Assembly (NCBI GenBank): GCA_017941085.1
Contig: JAGAXF010000001.1
Span: 1 to 64,000, forward strand
Length of the DNA stretch: 64,000 bases
Direction: 5' to 3'
From: Bacillota bacterium
GTDB lineage: Bacteria > Bacillota > Clostridia > Peptostreptococcales > Anaerovoracaceae
Shown: in pieces, positions 1 to 8,359 of the stretch
Layout: the number at the start of each line of letters is the position of its first letter
How positions within the stretch are numbered: position 1 is the stretch's first letter
The notes under the pieces: generated by a model
The model's input: the letters and a program-made list of their open reading frames with translations, nothing else
The model's database searches: none
What the model was told of the DNA's origin: nothing
Program-made: the position numbers and the translations under genes

Positions 1-84
1 CTGCATCATGCTACAGTTGTCCCAATAAAGGGAAAATCCTTCCGATTAGCCCAAATCTATGCTGCTTCGGAAGACCCTTCATGA
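1..84 (+). CDS. istB: IstB, IS21-family transposition helper ATPase (3' end only)
   Basis: The first frame is open from base 1 to a TGA at 82-84 and encodes 27 residues beginning LHHATVVPIKGKSFRL. This matches the usual C-terminus of IstB proteins, where a Leu-His-His segment is followed by a short strand, Gly-x-Ser and Tyr/Phe-Arg-Leu. IstB is the AAA+ ATPase that partners the IstA transposase in IS21-family elements. The body of the gene and istA must lie left of the window. Assignment rests on a short segment but is supported by the terminal repeats that follow directly. Confidence 0.7.
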   Translation: MHHATVVPIKGKSFRLAQIYAASEDPS

Positions 85-141
85 TGAAAAATGTACATTC
101 TTATATGATAATTTTTGTACATTTTTATATTGACACTAACA
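85..141 (+). mobile_element. Right terminal region of an IS21-family insertion sequence
   Basis: Directly after the istB stop there are two TGTACA-centred repeats in opposite flanking context (AAAATGTACATTC near 88-100 and TTTTTGTACATTTTT near 112-125), then TATTGACACTAACA ending in CA at about 141. IS21-family ends carry repeated short motifs of this kind and terminate in a TG...CA pair. The exact last base is uncertain by a few positions because the target duplication cannot be checked without the other end. The element interrupts the minus-strand gene that follows. Confidence 0.65.
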
Positions 142-267
142 ACAGGTAAAACCACCGTCCAAAGACAGCTTGATAGTTTTTGTTCCCAGGTCCTTTTTAA
201 GGTACTGAGACAGCATATTGATTCTAGGTTTTTCGCTAATTTTCACCATTTCTAAAGGATTCTTCAC
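142..267 (-). pseudogene. TIGR01212-type radical SAM protein, N-terminal fragment cut by the IS
   Basis: Reading the minus strand from a GTG at 267 (or ATG at 252 or 249) gives about 40 residues including PRINMLSQYLKKDLG and KLSLDGGFTC. This is the N-terminus of the YhcC/YtqA-like TIGR01212 radical SAM family, where the text normally continues GGFTCPNRDG with the first cluster cysteine. Here the match stops at the first Cys, and the next bases are the IS21 terminus, which adds one codon and a TAG. The fragment keeps no complete CxxxCxxC motif and should be inactive. Its promoter region may overlap that of queH, since the two genes diverge. Confidence 0.65.
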
Positions 268-351
268 AAATGAAATTCTTTTATTTGATTGGTATGTGTA
301 GTATAATAACTATGTATGTATAAATCAACAAAAAACGAAGAAAAACACATA

Positions 352-1002
352 ATGGGACATGGTGATTTTGTTGGAGCATCCATTGAGGAAGTATCCAATT
401 CTTTTGCTGGAATCGGATCAAAGGACACAAGACCGAAGCTTCTTTTGCATAGCTGCTGCGGTCCCTGCAGCACTTCTGTTATCGAAAGACTGGCCCCGGA
501 TTACAGTATTACAGTTTTCTACTTTAATCCATGCATTACTGACCGGGAGGAATACCAAAGACGTAAAGACACGCAAAAGAGTTTCATTGATGAATTCAAT
601 AGAACAACCCCTGGATTGGACACCATAAAGTTTGTTGAGGGAGATTATATACCTGAGGAATATCTAAAGAAGGTGGAGGGTCTTGAAAATGAGCCGGAGG
701 GAGGAGCCAGATGTCAGGTCTGTTTTAGACAAAGACTTAAAGAGACGGCCCATAAGGCCAAGGAAATGGAAATGGATTATTTCACCACAACTCTAACGGT
801 AAGCCCCCATAAAAACTATACCCTTATTAGCAATATTGCCAAGGAGCTGGCAGAGGAAATAGGGATAGAATTTCTGGATATGGATTTCAAGAAAAAGGCC
901 GGTTTCCAAAGAAGTGTGCAGCTTGCCAAGGAATATGGACTATACAGACAGGATTACTGCGGCTGTGATTTTTCAAAGAGAGACAGGGGCTTTGATGAAT
1001 AG
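352..1002 (+). CDS. queH: Epoxyqueuosine reductase QueH
   Basis: Non-orthologous epoxyqueuosine reductase of the QueH (DUF208) family, which carries out the last step of queuosine synthesis in tRNA: epoxyqueuosine to queuosine. The signature HSCCGPC lies about 33 residues from the chosen start, a second pair ARCQVC is in the middle, and YCGC is close to the C-terminus. These cysteines bind the 4Fe-4S cluster and the adjacent metal site. An in-frame ATG at 316 would add 12 residues, but neither start has a strong ribosome site; 352 gives the more usual distance to the Cys motif. It heads the operon 38 bases before asnA. queA and tgt are encoded at 26-29 kb, so three queuosine genes are in the window. 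Confidence 0.9.
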   Translation: MGHGDFVGASIEEVSNSFAGIGSKDTRPKLLLHSCCGPCSTSVIERLAPDYSITVFYFNPCITDREEYQRRKDTQKSFIDEFNRTTPGLDTIKFVEGDYIPEEYLKKVEGLENEPEGGARCQVCFRQRLKETAHKAKEMEMDYFTTTLTVSPHKNYTLISNIAKELAEEIGIEFLDMDFKKKAGFQRSVQLAKEYGLYRQDYCGCDFSKRDRGFDE

Positions 1003-1040
1003 AGCTAAAAAGAAAGTAAAAGAAGGATAAAAGAAGGTTT

Positions 1041-2051
1041 ATGTCAAATTTAACAATACCAAAGGATTACGAATCTCTGATATCTCCCATGGAGACTCAG
1101 AGAGCAATTAAAAAAATCAAAGATTATTTTCAGCAGGAACTGGCATACGGTCTAAATCTAAGACGTGTGTCAGCCCCTTTGTTTGTGGATCCGGATACGG
1201 GCTTAAACGACAATCTCAATGGCACGGAAAGAAGAGTTGAATTCACCTTAAAGGACATGAATGAAAAGAGAGTAGAGGTGGTTCAGTCTCTGGCAAAGTG
1301 GAAGAGAATGGCTTTGGGCAAATATAATATTAAGCCGGGCCATGGTCTCTATACGGATATGAATGCCATTAGAAGAGACGAGGATTTGGATAATATTCAT
1401 TCCGCCTATGTGGATCAGTGGGACTGGGAGAAGGTAATTACCAAGGATCAGCGAACAAAGGAATACCTTCATGATACAGTTACCACCATCTATAACTCCA
1501 TTAAGAACTTAAGTGACTATGTAAACAGACTATATAAGGAGATAAAGACAGATCTTCCCAACCATATTTTCTTTATTACCACCCAGGAACTGGAGGATCT
1601 TTACCCGGACAATACTCCAAAGGAAAGAGAAAATCTTATTTGCAAAAAACATGGAGCAGTCTTTATTGAGAAGATAGGTGGAGTTTTAAATTCAGGGGAA
1701 AGGCATGACGGAAGATCACCTGACTACGATGACTGGGAACTAAATGGAGACATACTTCTTTGGAATGATATTTTGGAGATTGCCTTTGAGCTTTCATCCA
1801 TGGGTATAAGAGTTGATGCAGAGGCTATGGACAGACAGCTTACACTGGCGGGAGCAGATGACAGAAGAGAGCTGTCCTTCCAAAAGGCAATTTTAAATGA
1901 TGAGCTTCCCTTTACTGTTGGTGGAGGTATAGGACAAAGCAGGCTTTGTATGTATTTTCTGCGAAAGGCACATATAGGTGAAGTTCAGGTAAGTGTATGG
2001 CCGGAGGAAATGGAGAAGGAATGTCGTGAGAACAACATATTCTTGCTCTAA
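1041..2051 (+). CDS. asnA: Aspartate--ammonia ligase AsnA
   Basis: Makes asparagine from aspartate, ammonia and ATP (AMP-forming). The 336-residue length is typical for AsnA. The class II synthetase-like fold is supported by the conserved segment RRDEDLDNIHSAYVDQWDWE at residues 111-130 and by the C-terminal GGGIGQSRLCMYFLR followed by GEVQVSVWPEE. The ATG is preceded by AAGAAGG. It lies between queH and priA in the same direction with short gaps and is probably cotranscribed. Ammonia-dependent AsnA fits an anaerobe living in an ammonia-rich niche (inference). Confidence 0.95.
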   Translation: MSNLTIPKDYESLISPMETQRAIKKIKDYFQQELAYGLNLRRVSAPLFVDPDTGLNDNLNGTERRVEFTLKDMNEKRVEVVQSLAKWKRMALGKYNIKPGHGLYTDMNAIRRDEDLDNIHSAYVDQWDWEKVITKDQRTKEYLHDTVTTIYNSIKNLSDYVNRLYKEIKTDLPNHIFFITTQELEDLYPDNTPKERENLICKKHGAVFIEKIGGVLNSGERHDGRSPDYDDWELNGDILLWNDILEIAFELSSMGIRVDAEAMDRQLTLAGADDRRELSFQKAILNDELPFTVGGGIGQSRLCMYFLRKAHIGEVQVSVWPEEMEKECRENNIFLL

Positions 2052-2056
2052 TAATA

Positions 2057-4105
2057 ATGAAATACGTAAATGTAGTAGTTGAAAATAAAACAAGACATAC
2101 AGATACATTCTTTACATACAAATGCTCCCAGGATATAAAGGTGGGAGATGTCCTGAGGGTGCCCTTTAACAAAGGGAACAAGGAGATGAGGGGATTCGTC
2201 TTTTCTGAAATAAAGGAAGATGAAATATCCTTTGATAAATCCCGAATAAAGGAAGCTTTGGGGAAGGATCCGGACCTTTCTTTGACAGAAGAGATAATGT
2301 CCACATCCCTGTGGATGAAGCAAAGATACGGTGTGAAATATATAGATGCCATTAATTGCTTTATTCCCAAGGGTAAAAAAACAAAGGAAGGTAAGGAAAA
2401 ACGTCCCTTAATGGAGGCCAAAGAGGAGGTCCTCCATATAGATAAGCTTACAGAGGAACAGGAAAAGGCCTTAAGGGAAATTAACAAAGCACTGGAGGAT
2501 AGAAAACAGAAGAATTTTCTGATTCATGGAGTTACAGGCAGTGGCAAAACCGAAATCTATATGCAAGCCATTGAGAAAACCCTTTCTCTAGGGAGAACAG
2601 CCATAATGCTGGTTCCGGAAATTGCTTTAACCAAGCAGATAACTGAAAGGTTCCTGGGAAGATTCGGAAGAGAAAGAGTGGCCATCCTTCACAGCAAGCT
2701 TACCTTGAGAGAAAGATTTGACGAGTGGACCAGAATAAGAAATGGAGAAGCGGATATTGTAATCGGCGCCAGAATGGCAGTCTTTGCTCCTCTGGAAAAT
2801 ATAGGCCTTATTATTATGGACGAGGAGCATGAACAGACATATAAATCCGACCAGAATCCTAAATATGAAACCGTTGATGTAGCTCTAAAGCGCTTAATGT
2901 ACTTTAATGGCGTCCTGGTTCTTGGAAGCGCCACACCATCTGTTGTAACCTACCAAAGGGGCAAAGAAGGAATATTTAAGGTTCTTAAGCTGAAGGAAAG
3001 ATATAACGGAACAGAGCTTCCTGACATAGACATTGTGGATATGAGGGAGGAGCTAAAGTCAGGAAACAGAGAAATGTTCAGCCATAGGCTTAAGGAAGAA
3101 ATAAGAAACTCCTTGGACCTGGGTGTGCAAGCAATTCTTTTTCTAAACAGAAGAGGCTATTCAAATTTCATATCCTGTAGGGAATGTGGGGAACCGATTA
3201 TTTGTAATAATTGCGGAATATCCATGACCTACCACAAGGAAAGAAATGCCCTGGTTTGTCACTACTGTGGAAGGACTATGCCGGCTCCCAAGCTTTGTCC
3301 CACCTGCGGAAGCAAATATATCAAACACTTTGGTATAGGAACAGAACAGGTGGAAGAATACACAAAGGAAAACTTTCCTACTGCCAAGGTGGCAAGGCTG
3401 GATCTGGATACAGCAAAAAACAATAGAGAAATAAATAAGATAATAAACAGCTTTGCCAAAGGGGAGACGGACATACTCATAGGTACCCAATTGGTAGCAA
3501 AAGGACTGGATTTTAAAAATGTGGGATTGGTGGGAGTAATTGCTGCTGATTCCGGATTGAATATTCCGGACTATAGATCCGGAGAAAGAACCTTTCAGCT
3601 CATTACTCAGGTATCCGGTCGTGCCGGCCGAGGAGATAAAAAGGGAAAGGTAATAGTCCAAACCTATTCTCCTGAAAGTATTGCCATTGAAAATGCTGCA
3701 AGCTATGACTACGAAGGATACTTTGAAAAGGAAGTCCGGTTTAGAGATATGATGGGATATCCGCCTTTTTCTGATTTGATTCTGGTGGAATTCACGGACA
3801 AAAACGAAAGGGTTGCAGAGGAGTCTGCGGAGGATTTTTATAAGTACATTAAGGGCCCGGCTTTAGTGGATGAAGGAGATGAAATATTCTCCCCCAGAGT
3901 TTCCAAGCATTTTAAGGGCCGAGGTGGAGATTCCTATAGATTCCATGTTCTTATTAAATGTAGGAGAAACAAGGAACTGGAAAAGAAGAAAATATCAAAG
4001 AGAAGTACATATCTTGCTCGTATTAACTCGTATATTGAGAAAATGATTCAAAGAAAAAGCAGCTGTGCTGTTGTGGTGGATGTTAACCCCTACAGTACGA
4101 TTTAG
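2057..4105 (+). CDS. priA: Primosomal protein N' (replication restart helicase PriA)
   Basis: 3'-to-5' superfamily 2 DNA helicase that recognises stalled forks and reloads the replisome. Visible features: an N-terminal 3'-DNA-binding domain (about residues 1-100), Walker A GVTGSGKTE at 158-166, DEEH box near 255, and a zinc-binding insertion with eight cysteines at about 374-420 (CRECG, CNNCG, CHYCG, CPTCG). A C-terminal helicase lobe contains GTQLVAKGLDF and QVSGRAGR. At 682 residues it is a little shorter than the E. coli protein but normal for Clostridia. It starts 5 bases after asnA and is followed 10 bases later by def, the classic Firmicutes order. Confidence 0.96.
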   Translation: MKYVNVVVENKTRHTDTFFTYKCSQDIKVGDVLRVPFNKGNKEMRGFVFSEIKEDEISFDKSRIKEALGKDPDLSLTEEIMSTSLWMKQRYGVKYIDAINCFIPKGKKTKEGKEKRPLMEAKEEVLHIDKLTEEQEKALREINKALEDRKQKNFLIHGVTGSGKTEIYMQAIEKTLSLGRTAIMLVPEIALTKQITERFLGRFGRERVAILHSKLTLRERFDEWTRIRNGEADIVIGARMAVFAPLENIGLIIMDEEHEQTYKSDQNPKYETVDVALKRLMYFNGVLVLGSATPSVVTYQRGKEGIFKVLKLKERYNGTELPDIDIVDMREELKSGNREMFSHRLKEEIRNSLDLGVQAILFLNRRGYSNFISCRECGEPIICNNCGISMTYHKERNALVCHYCGRTMPAPKLCPTCGSKYIKHFGIGTEQVEEYTKENFPTAKVARLDLDTAKNNREINKIINSFAKGETDILIGTQLVAKGLDFKNVGLVGVIAADSGLNIPDYRSGERTFQLITQVSGRAGRGDKKGKVIVQTYSPESIAIENAASYDYEGYFEKEVRFRDMMGYPPFSDLILVEFTDKNERVAEESAEDFYKYIKGPALVDEGDEIFSPRVSKHFKGRGGDSYRFHVLIKCRRNKELEKKKISKRSTYLARINSYIEKMIQRKSSCAVVVDVNPYSTI

Positions 4106-4115
4106 GAGGAAATAA

Positions 4116-4628
4116 ATGGCCTTAAGAAATGTTGTAACCCAGGGGGATGAAATACTTAGAAAGAAGAGTCGTGAAATTACTGAAATAACCGACAGAATAA
4201 AAACCACCTTGGAGGACATGAGAGAAACCATGGAAGCCCAAGGAGGAGTAGGTATTGCAGGCCCCCAGGTGGGTGTAATGCGCAGAATGTTTGTGGCAAA
4301 ACCCTTTCCCGATGAGAATCCCGAGGATATCTATTATATGATCAATCCGGAAATCTACGAGATGGAAGGGGAGCAGGAAGGTGAAGAGGGCTGTCTCTCT
4401 GTTCCCGGTATGCAGGGAATAGTAATTAGACCTCAGAGAATAAGAATCAAAGCCCAGGACATAAATGGAAATTGGCAGGATTATGAGTTTGAAGACTTTG
4501 CTGCCAGAGTAATGTGCCATGAATATGATCACCTGGAGGGGATTTTATATACGGATAAAGCAACCTCGGTTTATGAATTAACTGATGAGGAGCCTGAGGA
4601 AGGCGGAGAGGAAGAGTTAAGCCAGTGA
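4116..4628 (+). CDS. def: Peptide deformylase
   Basis: Removes the N-formyl group from nascent proteins. The three family motifs are present: GVGIAGPQVG near residue 43 (the usual form is G-L/I-A-A-P-Q, so one Ala is Gly here), EGCLS near 91 with the metal-binding Cys, and HEYDH near 135 with two metal-binding His and the catalytic Glu. A strong AGGAGG precedes the ATG. The acidic C-terminal tail (EEPEEGGEEE) is not part of the fold. The stop overlaps the GTG of fmt by four bases, indicating translational coupling of formylation and deformylation genes. Confidence 0.95.
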   Translation: MALRNVVTQGDEILRKKSREITEITDRIKTTLEDMRETMEAQGGVGIAGPQVGVMRRMFVAKPFPDENPEDIYYMINPEIYEMEGEQEGEEGCLSVPGMQGIVIRPQRIRIKAQDINGNWQDYEFEDFAARVMCHEYDHLEGILYTDKATSVYELTDEEPEEGGEEELSQ

Positions 4629-5572
4629 ATATAGTCTATATGGGAACTCCCGACTTTGCTGTACCGGCTCTGGAAGGGTTGATTAATTCTAAACACCGGG
4701 TTTTGGCAGCGGTTACACAGCCAGACAGAATGAAGGGAAGAGGGAAGAAGGTTCTTCCTCCTCCTGTAAAAATCCTGGCGGAAAGTCACGGAATAAAAAT
4801 TTTACAACCGGAAGCAGTAAAGAATAATACAGAGTTTCTAATGGAATTAAAGACTCTGAACCCGGATGTAATAGTAGTGGCGGCGTACGGAAGAATTCTT
4901 CCGAAGGAAGTTCTGGAAATACCAAAATACGGATGCTTAAACATCCATGCCTCCCTGCTTCCCAAATATCGGGGCGCCTCACCTATGCAAAGAGCAATTC
5001 TCATGGGGGAGGAAAAAACCGGAGTGACCATTATGGAAATGGCAGAGGGATTGGATACCGGTGACATGATTCTAAAAAAGGAAATAGACGTTGACGGTAT
5101 GTACTATCCCACTTTGTCCCATAAGCTATCAAAGATTGGAGCAGAGGCAATTTTGGAGGTTCTGGAGGGAATAGAAAAGGGAACTGTACAAAGGGAAAAG
5201 CAAATGGATGAGGAAGCCACCTATGCGGCCATCATAAACAAAGAAGAAGGCAGAATAGATTTTGAGAATAAAAGTGCGATTGAAATAGAAAGAATGATTA
5301 GAGCCTTTGAGCCCTGGCCCGGAGCCTTTTCCTATTTGGGAGAGGAAGAAAGCCTAATAAAGTTTAAGGCAGGAGAAGCTCTTCCGGAGAAGGATGAATG
5401 GAATGATGCTTCCCCGGGAAAAGTTTTAAGAGCAGATAATGACGGAATACTTATTAAAGCAAAGGACAGCGTATTTAAACTTACAGAGCTTCAGGTGCCC
5501 GGAAAGAATTGGGTGGATGCAGGAAGCTATCTAAGGGGACACAAGTTAGAGATAGGTGCAGTATTTAAATAA
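4625..5572 (+). CDS. fmt: Methionyl-tRNA formyltransferase
   Basis: Transfers a formyl group from 10-formyltetrahydrofolate to Met-tRNAfMet. The N-terminal Rossmann-like domain has MGTPDFAVPAL at the start, the loop PPVKILAESHGI, and the catalytic segment HASLLPKYRGASPMQ near residue 107 (Asn-His-Asp family site). A C-terminal OB-like domain follows from about residue 205. Translation starts at GTG 4625 inside the def stop region, which is the only start that gives the full conserved N-terminus. Length of 315 residues is standard. Confidence 0.96.
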   Translation: MNIVYMGTPDFAVPALEGLINSKHRVLAAVTQPDRMKGRGKKVLPPPVKILAESHGIKILQPEAVKNNTEFLMELKTLNPDVIVVAAYGRILPKEVLEIPKYGCLNIHASLLPKYRGASPMQRAILMGEEKTGVTIMEMAEGLDTGDMILKKEIDVDGMYYPTLSHKLSKIGAEAILEVLEGIEKGTVQREKQMDEEATYAAIINKEEGRIDFENKSAIEIERMIRAFEPWPGAFSYLGEEESLIKFKAGEALPEKDEWNDASPGKVLRADNDGILIKAKDSVFKLTELQVPGKNWVDAGSYLRGHKLEIGAVFK

Positions 5573-5584
5573 CGGGAGGCGTAA

Positions 5585-6292
5585 ATGGGATACTATACAA
5601 GTATGATTTTGTTAATACCGGCTATGATATTATCGGTTGTTGCCAGTAGTCGGGTGCAGTCGGCCTTTAAAAGTTTTTCACAGGTGGCTGATATTAGGGG
5701 GCTTACAGGAGCTCAAGCTGCCAGAATGATGCTGGATGCCAATGGCCTTGGAGATGTACAGATTAATCAGATTCAGGGAACTTTGACGGACAACTACAAT
5801 CCAAAAACCAAGACTCTAAATCTTTCCACTTCAGTATGTAATGTTAATTCCATAAGTGCAATTTCCGTGGCTTGTCACGAGGCGGGTCATGCTCTTCAGC
5901 ATGCCTTTGGCTACGCACCTTTAAGAATCAGAAACAATATCGTTCCCATTGTTAGCTTTGCTTCAAGAGTTTCCTGGATTCTCATAATGGTGGGAATAAT
6001 GCTTTTAGCCAGCGGAAGTTATCAATATGGAGTCATAGGTGATACTATTTTTAACATCGGAGTTTTGGCCTTTGTTGCAGTAGTGGTATTTCACCTGATT
6101 ACCCTACCCATTGAGCTGGATGCCAGCAACAGAGCCTTGAATCAGATGGAGGCTCTCAACATAGTAACAGGAACCGAGGAAGCAGCAGGAGCAAAAAAGG
6201 TTCTTTCTGCAGCGGCTCTCACCTATATTGCAGCCCTGGTATTTTCTGTTGCTAACCTATTAAGGGTTTTAGCCATAAGAGGAAGAAGATAA
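5585..6292 (+). CDS. YugP-type membrane zinc metallopeptidase
   Basis: Predicted neutral zinc metallopeptidase of the YugP family (235 residues, usual length about 225-235). It begins with a membrane segment (IPAMILSVVAS), carries the zinc-binding HEAGHAL motif near residue 98, and has two or three further hydrophobic segments (about residues 120-185 and 210-230), so it should be an integral membrane protein with the active site near the membrane. Substrates are not known. Its place between fmt and rsmB is common in Clostridia. RBS GGGAGG precedes the ATG. Confidence 0.85.
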   Translation: MGYYTSMILLIPAMILSVVASSRVQSAFKSFSQVADIRGLTGAQAARMMLDANGLGDVQINQIQGTLTDNYNPKTKTLNLSTSVCNVNSISAISVACHEAGHALQHAFGYAPLRIRNNIVPIVSFASRVSWILIMVGIMLLASGSYQYGVIGDTIFNIGVLAFVAVVVFHLITLPIELDASNRALNQMEALNIVTGTEEAAGAKKVLSAAALTYIAALVFSVANLLRVLAIRGRR

Positions 6293-6295
6293 ATC

Positions 6296-7594
6296 ATGTC
6301 TGTGGACATTAACCGTGAACTGGCCTACAAAATACTTTTGGATATGGAAAGGGAAGATAGTTTCTCCAACCTGGCGGTAAAAAAGTATTTGGATAAAGCC
6401 AATAGGGATGATGGAATATCTCCTGACCTGATCAGAAGACTGGTTTATGGCGTAATGGAAAACAGAATATACATCGATTATTATTTGGACAGGATAATAT
6501 CCAAAGGCCTATCAGGAACAAAGGATAAGGCCCTTACTATTCTAAGACTTGGAGCATACCAATTGGAGGAAATGAATTCCGTGCCGGATTATGCGGCAAT
6601 AAATACCTCCGTTGAACTGGCAAAAAAGCATTGCAAAGGTCTTGATTCCTTTGTTAATGGAGTCCTTAGAAATTGGCAAAGGAAAAAGAAAGACATACCT
6701 CTGCCTGATCCTAATAAGGACCTGGTAGATTACCTGCAGGTAAAATACTCCTGCCATCCCAGCATTGTTAATCTTCTTTTAAAACAAAGGGGACAGGATG
6801 AATGCCAGAGTATTCTCAAAGCTTTTAAGACCAGAAAGAATCCCACTGTAAGAGTAAATACTAGTAAGGCAGATGCAAATGAAATAAGCGGCAGCCTAAA
6901 GGATTACGGCATAGAGGTTCAGGAGGGAACTCTTTCAAGTCGCATTCTAAAGGTAAAAGGTAAAGAATTAAACCTGGTAGACACAGAAGAATTTAAGAGC
7001 GGAAAAATAAGCATCCAAAGTGAAGAGTCCTGCTGGATTGCGGATATGTGCGAAGCCAAGCCCGGTATGAGAGTTTTGGACGTATGTGCTGCACCTGGAG
7101 GTAAGACCACTGCCTTGGGAGAGACCATGGGAAATCAAGGGGAAATAATAGCCTGCGACCTGTATCCTCACAGACTTAATCTTATTAAGGAAAATGCCAA
7201 CAGACTGGGTCTAACAATAATTCAAACAAAGGCTCTAGATGCCACAAAGGAATTTCTCCTTAAGGATGAAGGCTTTCACCTGGTGCTGGTAGATGCTCCT
7301 TGCTCCGGCCTGGGAGTCATAAGAAATAAACCGGAGATTAAACTAAGTGCTCCGGATATGGATGCCATAGAAAAGATACAAAAAGCCATAATAAGAAATG
7401 CAAGTAACAACGTGGCTAGAGATGGGAAACTGGTATATAGTACCTGCACCATTAATAAAGATGAAAATCAGGAGATGGTGAAAGGCTTTCTACAGGAGCA
7501 TCCGGATTTTAAACTTGAGTATGAAAAGGAACTTCTTCCCCATGAAAATGGAAGAGATGGATTCTATATTGCGATATTAAGAAGAACTAATTAG
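6296..7594 (+). CDS. rsmB: 16S rRNA (cytosine-967-C5) methyltransferase RsmB
   Basis: Methylates C967 of 16S rRNA. An N-terminal NusB-like RNA-binding domain covers about residues 1-135, and a SAM-dependent methyltransferase domain covers 235-430. Motifs: CAAPGGKTTALG near 263, DAPCSGLG near 333 and YSTCTINKDENQ near 382; the Cys in the last two are the release and nucleophile residues of m5C methyltransferases. The 432-residue length fits. It starts three bases after the metallopeptidase stop and is followed by the phosphatase gene in the standard Firmicutes order. Confidence 0.95.
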   Translation: MSVDINRELAYKILLDMEREDSFSNLAVKKYLDKANRDDGISPDLIRRLVYGVMENRIYIDYYLDRIISKGLSGTKDKALTILRLGAYQLEEMNSVPDYAAINTSVELAKKHCKGLDSFVNGVLRNWQRKKKDIPLPDPNKDLVDYLQVKYSCHPSIVNLLLKQRGQDECQSILKAFKTRKNPTVRVNTSKADANEISGSLKDYGIEVQEGTLSSRILKVKGKELNLVDTEEFKSGKISIQSEESCWIADMCEAKPGMRVLDVCAAPGGKTTALGETMGNQGEIIACDLYPHRLNLIKENANRLGLTIIQTKALDATKEFLLKDEGFHLVLVDAPCSGLGVIRNKPEIKLSAPDMDAIEKIQKAIIRNASNNVARDGKLVYSTCTINKDENQEMVKGFLQEHPDFKLEYEKELLPHENGRDGFYIAILRRTN

Positions 7595-7618
7595 TTGATT
7601 GGAAAGGAGACATCCCCT

Positions 7619-8359
7619 ATGGATGTAGGTTTTAAAACTGACACCGGAGCAAAAAGGTCCAATAATGAAGATGCTTTCTTCGTTATGATGAACGACGGCA
7701 TCTATATTTTGGCAGATGGTGTTGGTGGCACCAATTCAGGCGAAATAGCCAGCCGTACTGCGGTAAATGAAGTGGCTCAGTACTTTGAGAACAAGCCCTT
7801 GGTAGCAACCAGCAAAGAGGAAATCTGCACGGAGATTTTTGCTGCAATAAAAAGCGCCAATGATCGTGTTTACAAAATGTCTCAGAAGATTGCGGCCAAT
7901 AGAGGCATGGCTACTACAATAGTTGTGGCCTGTGTAAGAGGCAAGAATCTTTATGTGGCAAATGTGGGAGACAGTAGAACATACCTCTATGAAAAGGGAA
8001 CACTAAGTCAGGTTTCCGAGGATCATACCTACGTCAATGCATTAGTTAAGGCAGGTGTAATATCCCGGGAAGAAGCTGAGCACCACATGGACAAAAACAT
8101 GATAACAAAGGCGGTTGGTGCAGAAAAAGATATTAAGCCGGACTTCTTCCACATCACATTAACGGAGGAAGCCTGTCTTCTTCTTTGTACTGACGGTTTG
8201 TACGGAGAAGTGCCAGAGGAAGAAATCATTAGGGTATTTGATGAAGGGATGAGCATGACAGAAACCTGTGACAAGCTGGTTGAAATGGCAAATGAAAATG
8301 GGGGCCATGACAACATCACGGTTATCTGCATAAAACTGATGGAGGATGAGATTAGATGA
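7619..8359 (+). CDS. prpC: PP2C-family serine/threonine phosphatase (PrpC/Stp)
   Basis: Metal-dependent protein phosphatase that reverses phosphorylation by the neighbouring PASTA kinase. Typical motifs are NNEDAF near the start, ADGVGG, GMATTIV, ANVGDSR, and CTDGLYGEV with DNITVI near the end, all carrying metal-binding Asp residues. An in-frame TTG at 7595 would extend the protein, but a clear GGAAAGGAGA lies eight bases before ATG 7619, which also matches the family N-terminus, so that start was chosen. The stop overlaps the ATG of the kinase gene by four bases. Confidence 0.94.
   Translation: MDVGFKTDTGAKRSNNEDAFFVMMNDGIYILADGVGGTNSGEIASRTAVNEVAQYFENKPLVATSKEEICTEIFAAIKSANDRVYKMSQKIAANRGMATTIVVACVRGKNLYVANVGDSRTYLYEKGTLSQVSEDHTYVNALVKAGVISREEAEHHMDKNMITKAVGAEKDIKPDFFHITLTEEACLLLCTDGLYGEVPEEEIIRVFDEGMSMTETCDKLVEMANENGGHDNITVICIKLMEDEIR

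Noticed and set aside
1912..2487. 191-codon open frame on the minus strand
   Set aside because: It lies opposite asnA and priA, both well supported, has no ribosome site and no family likeness.
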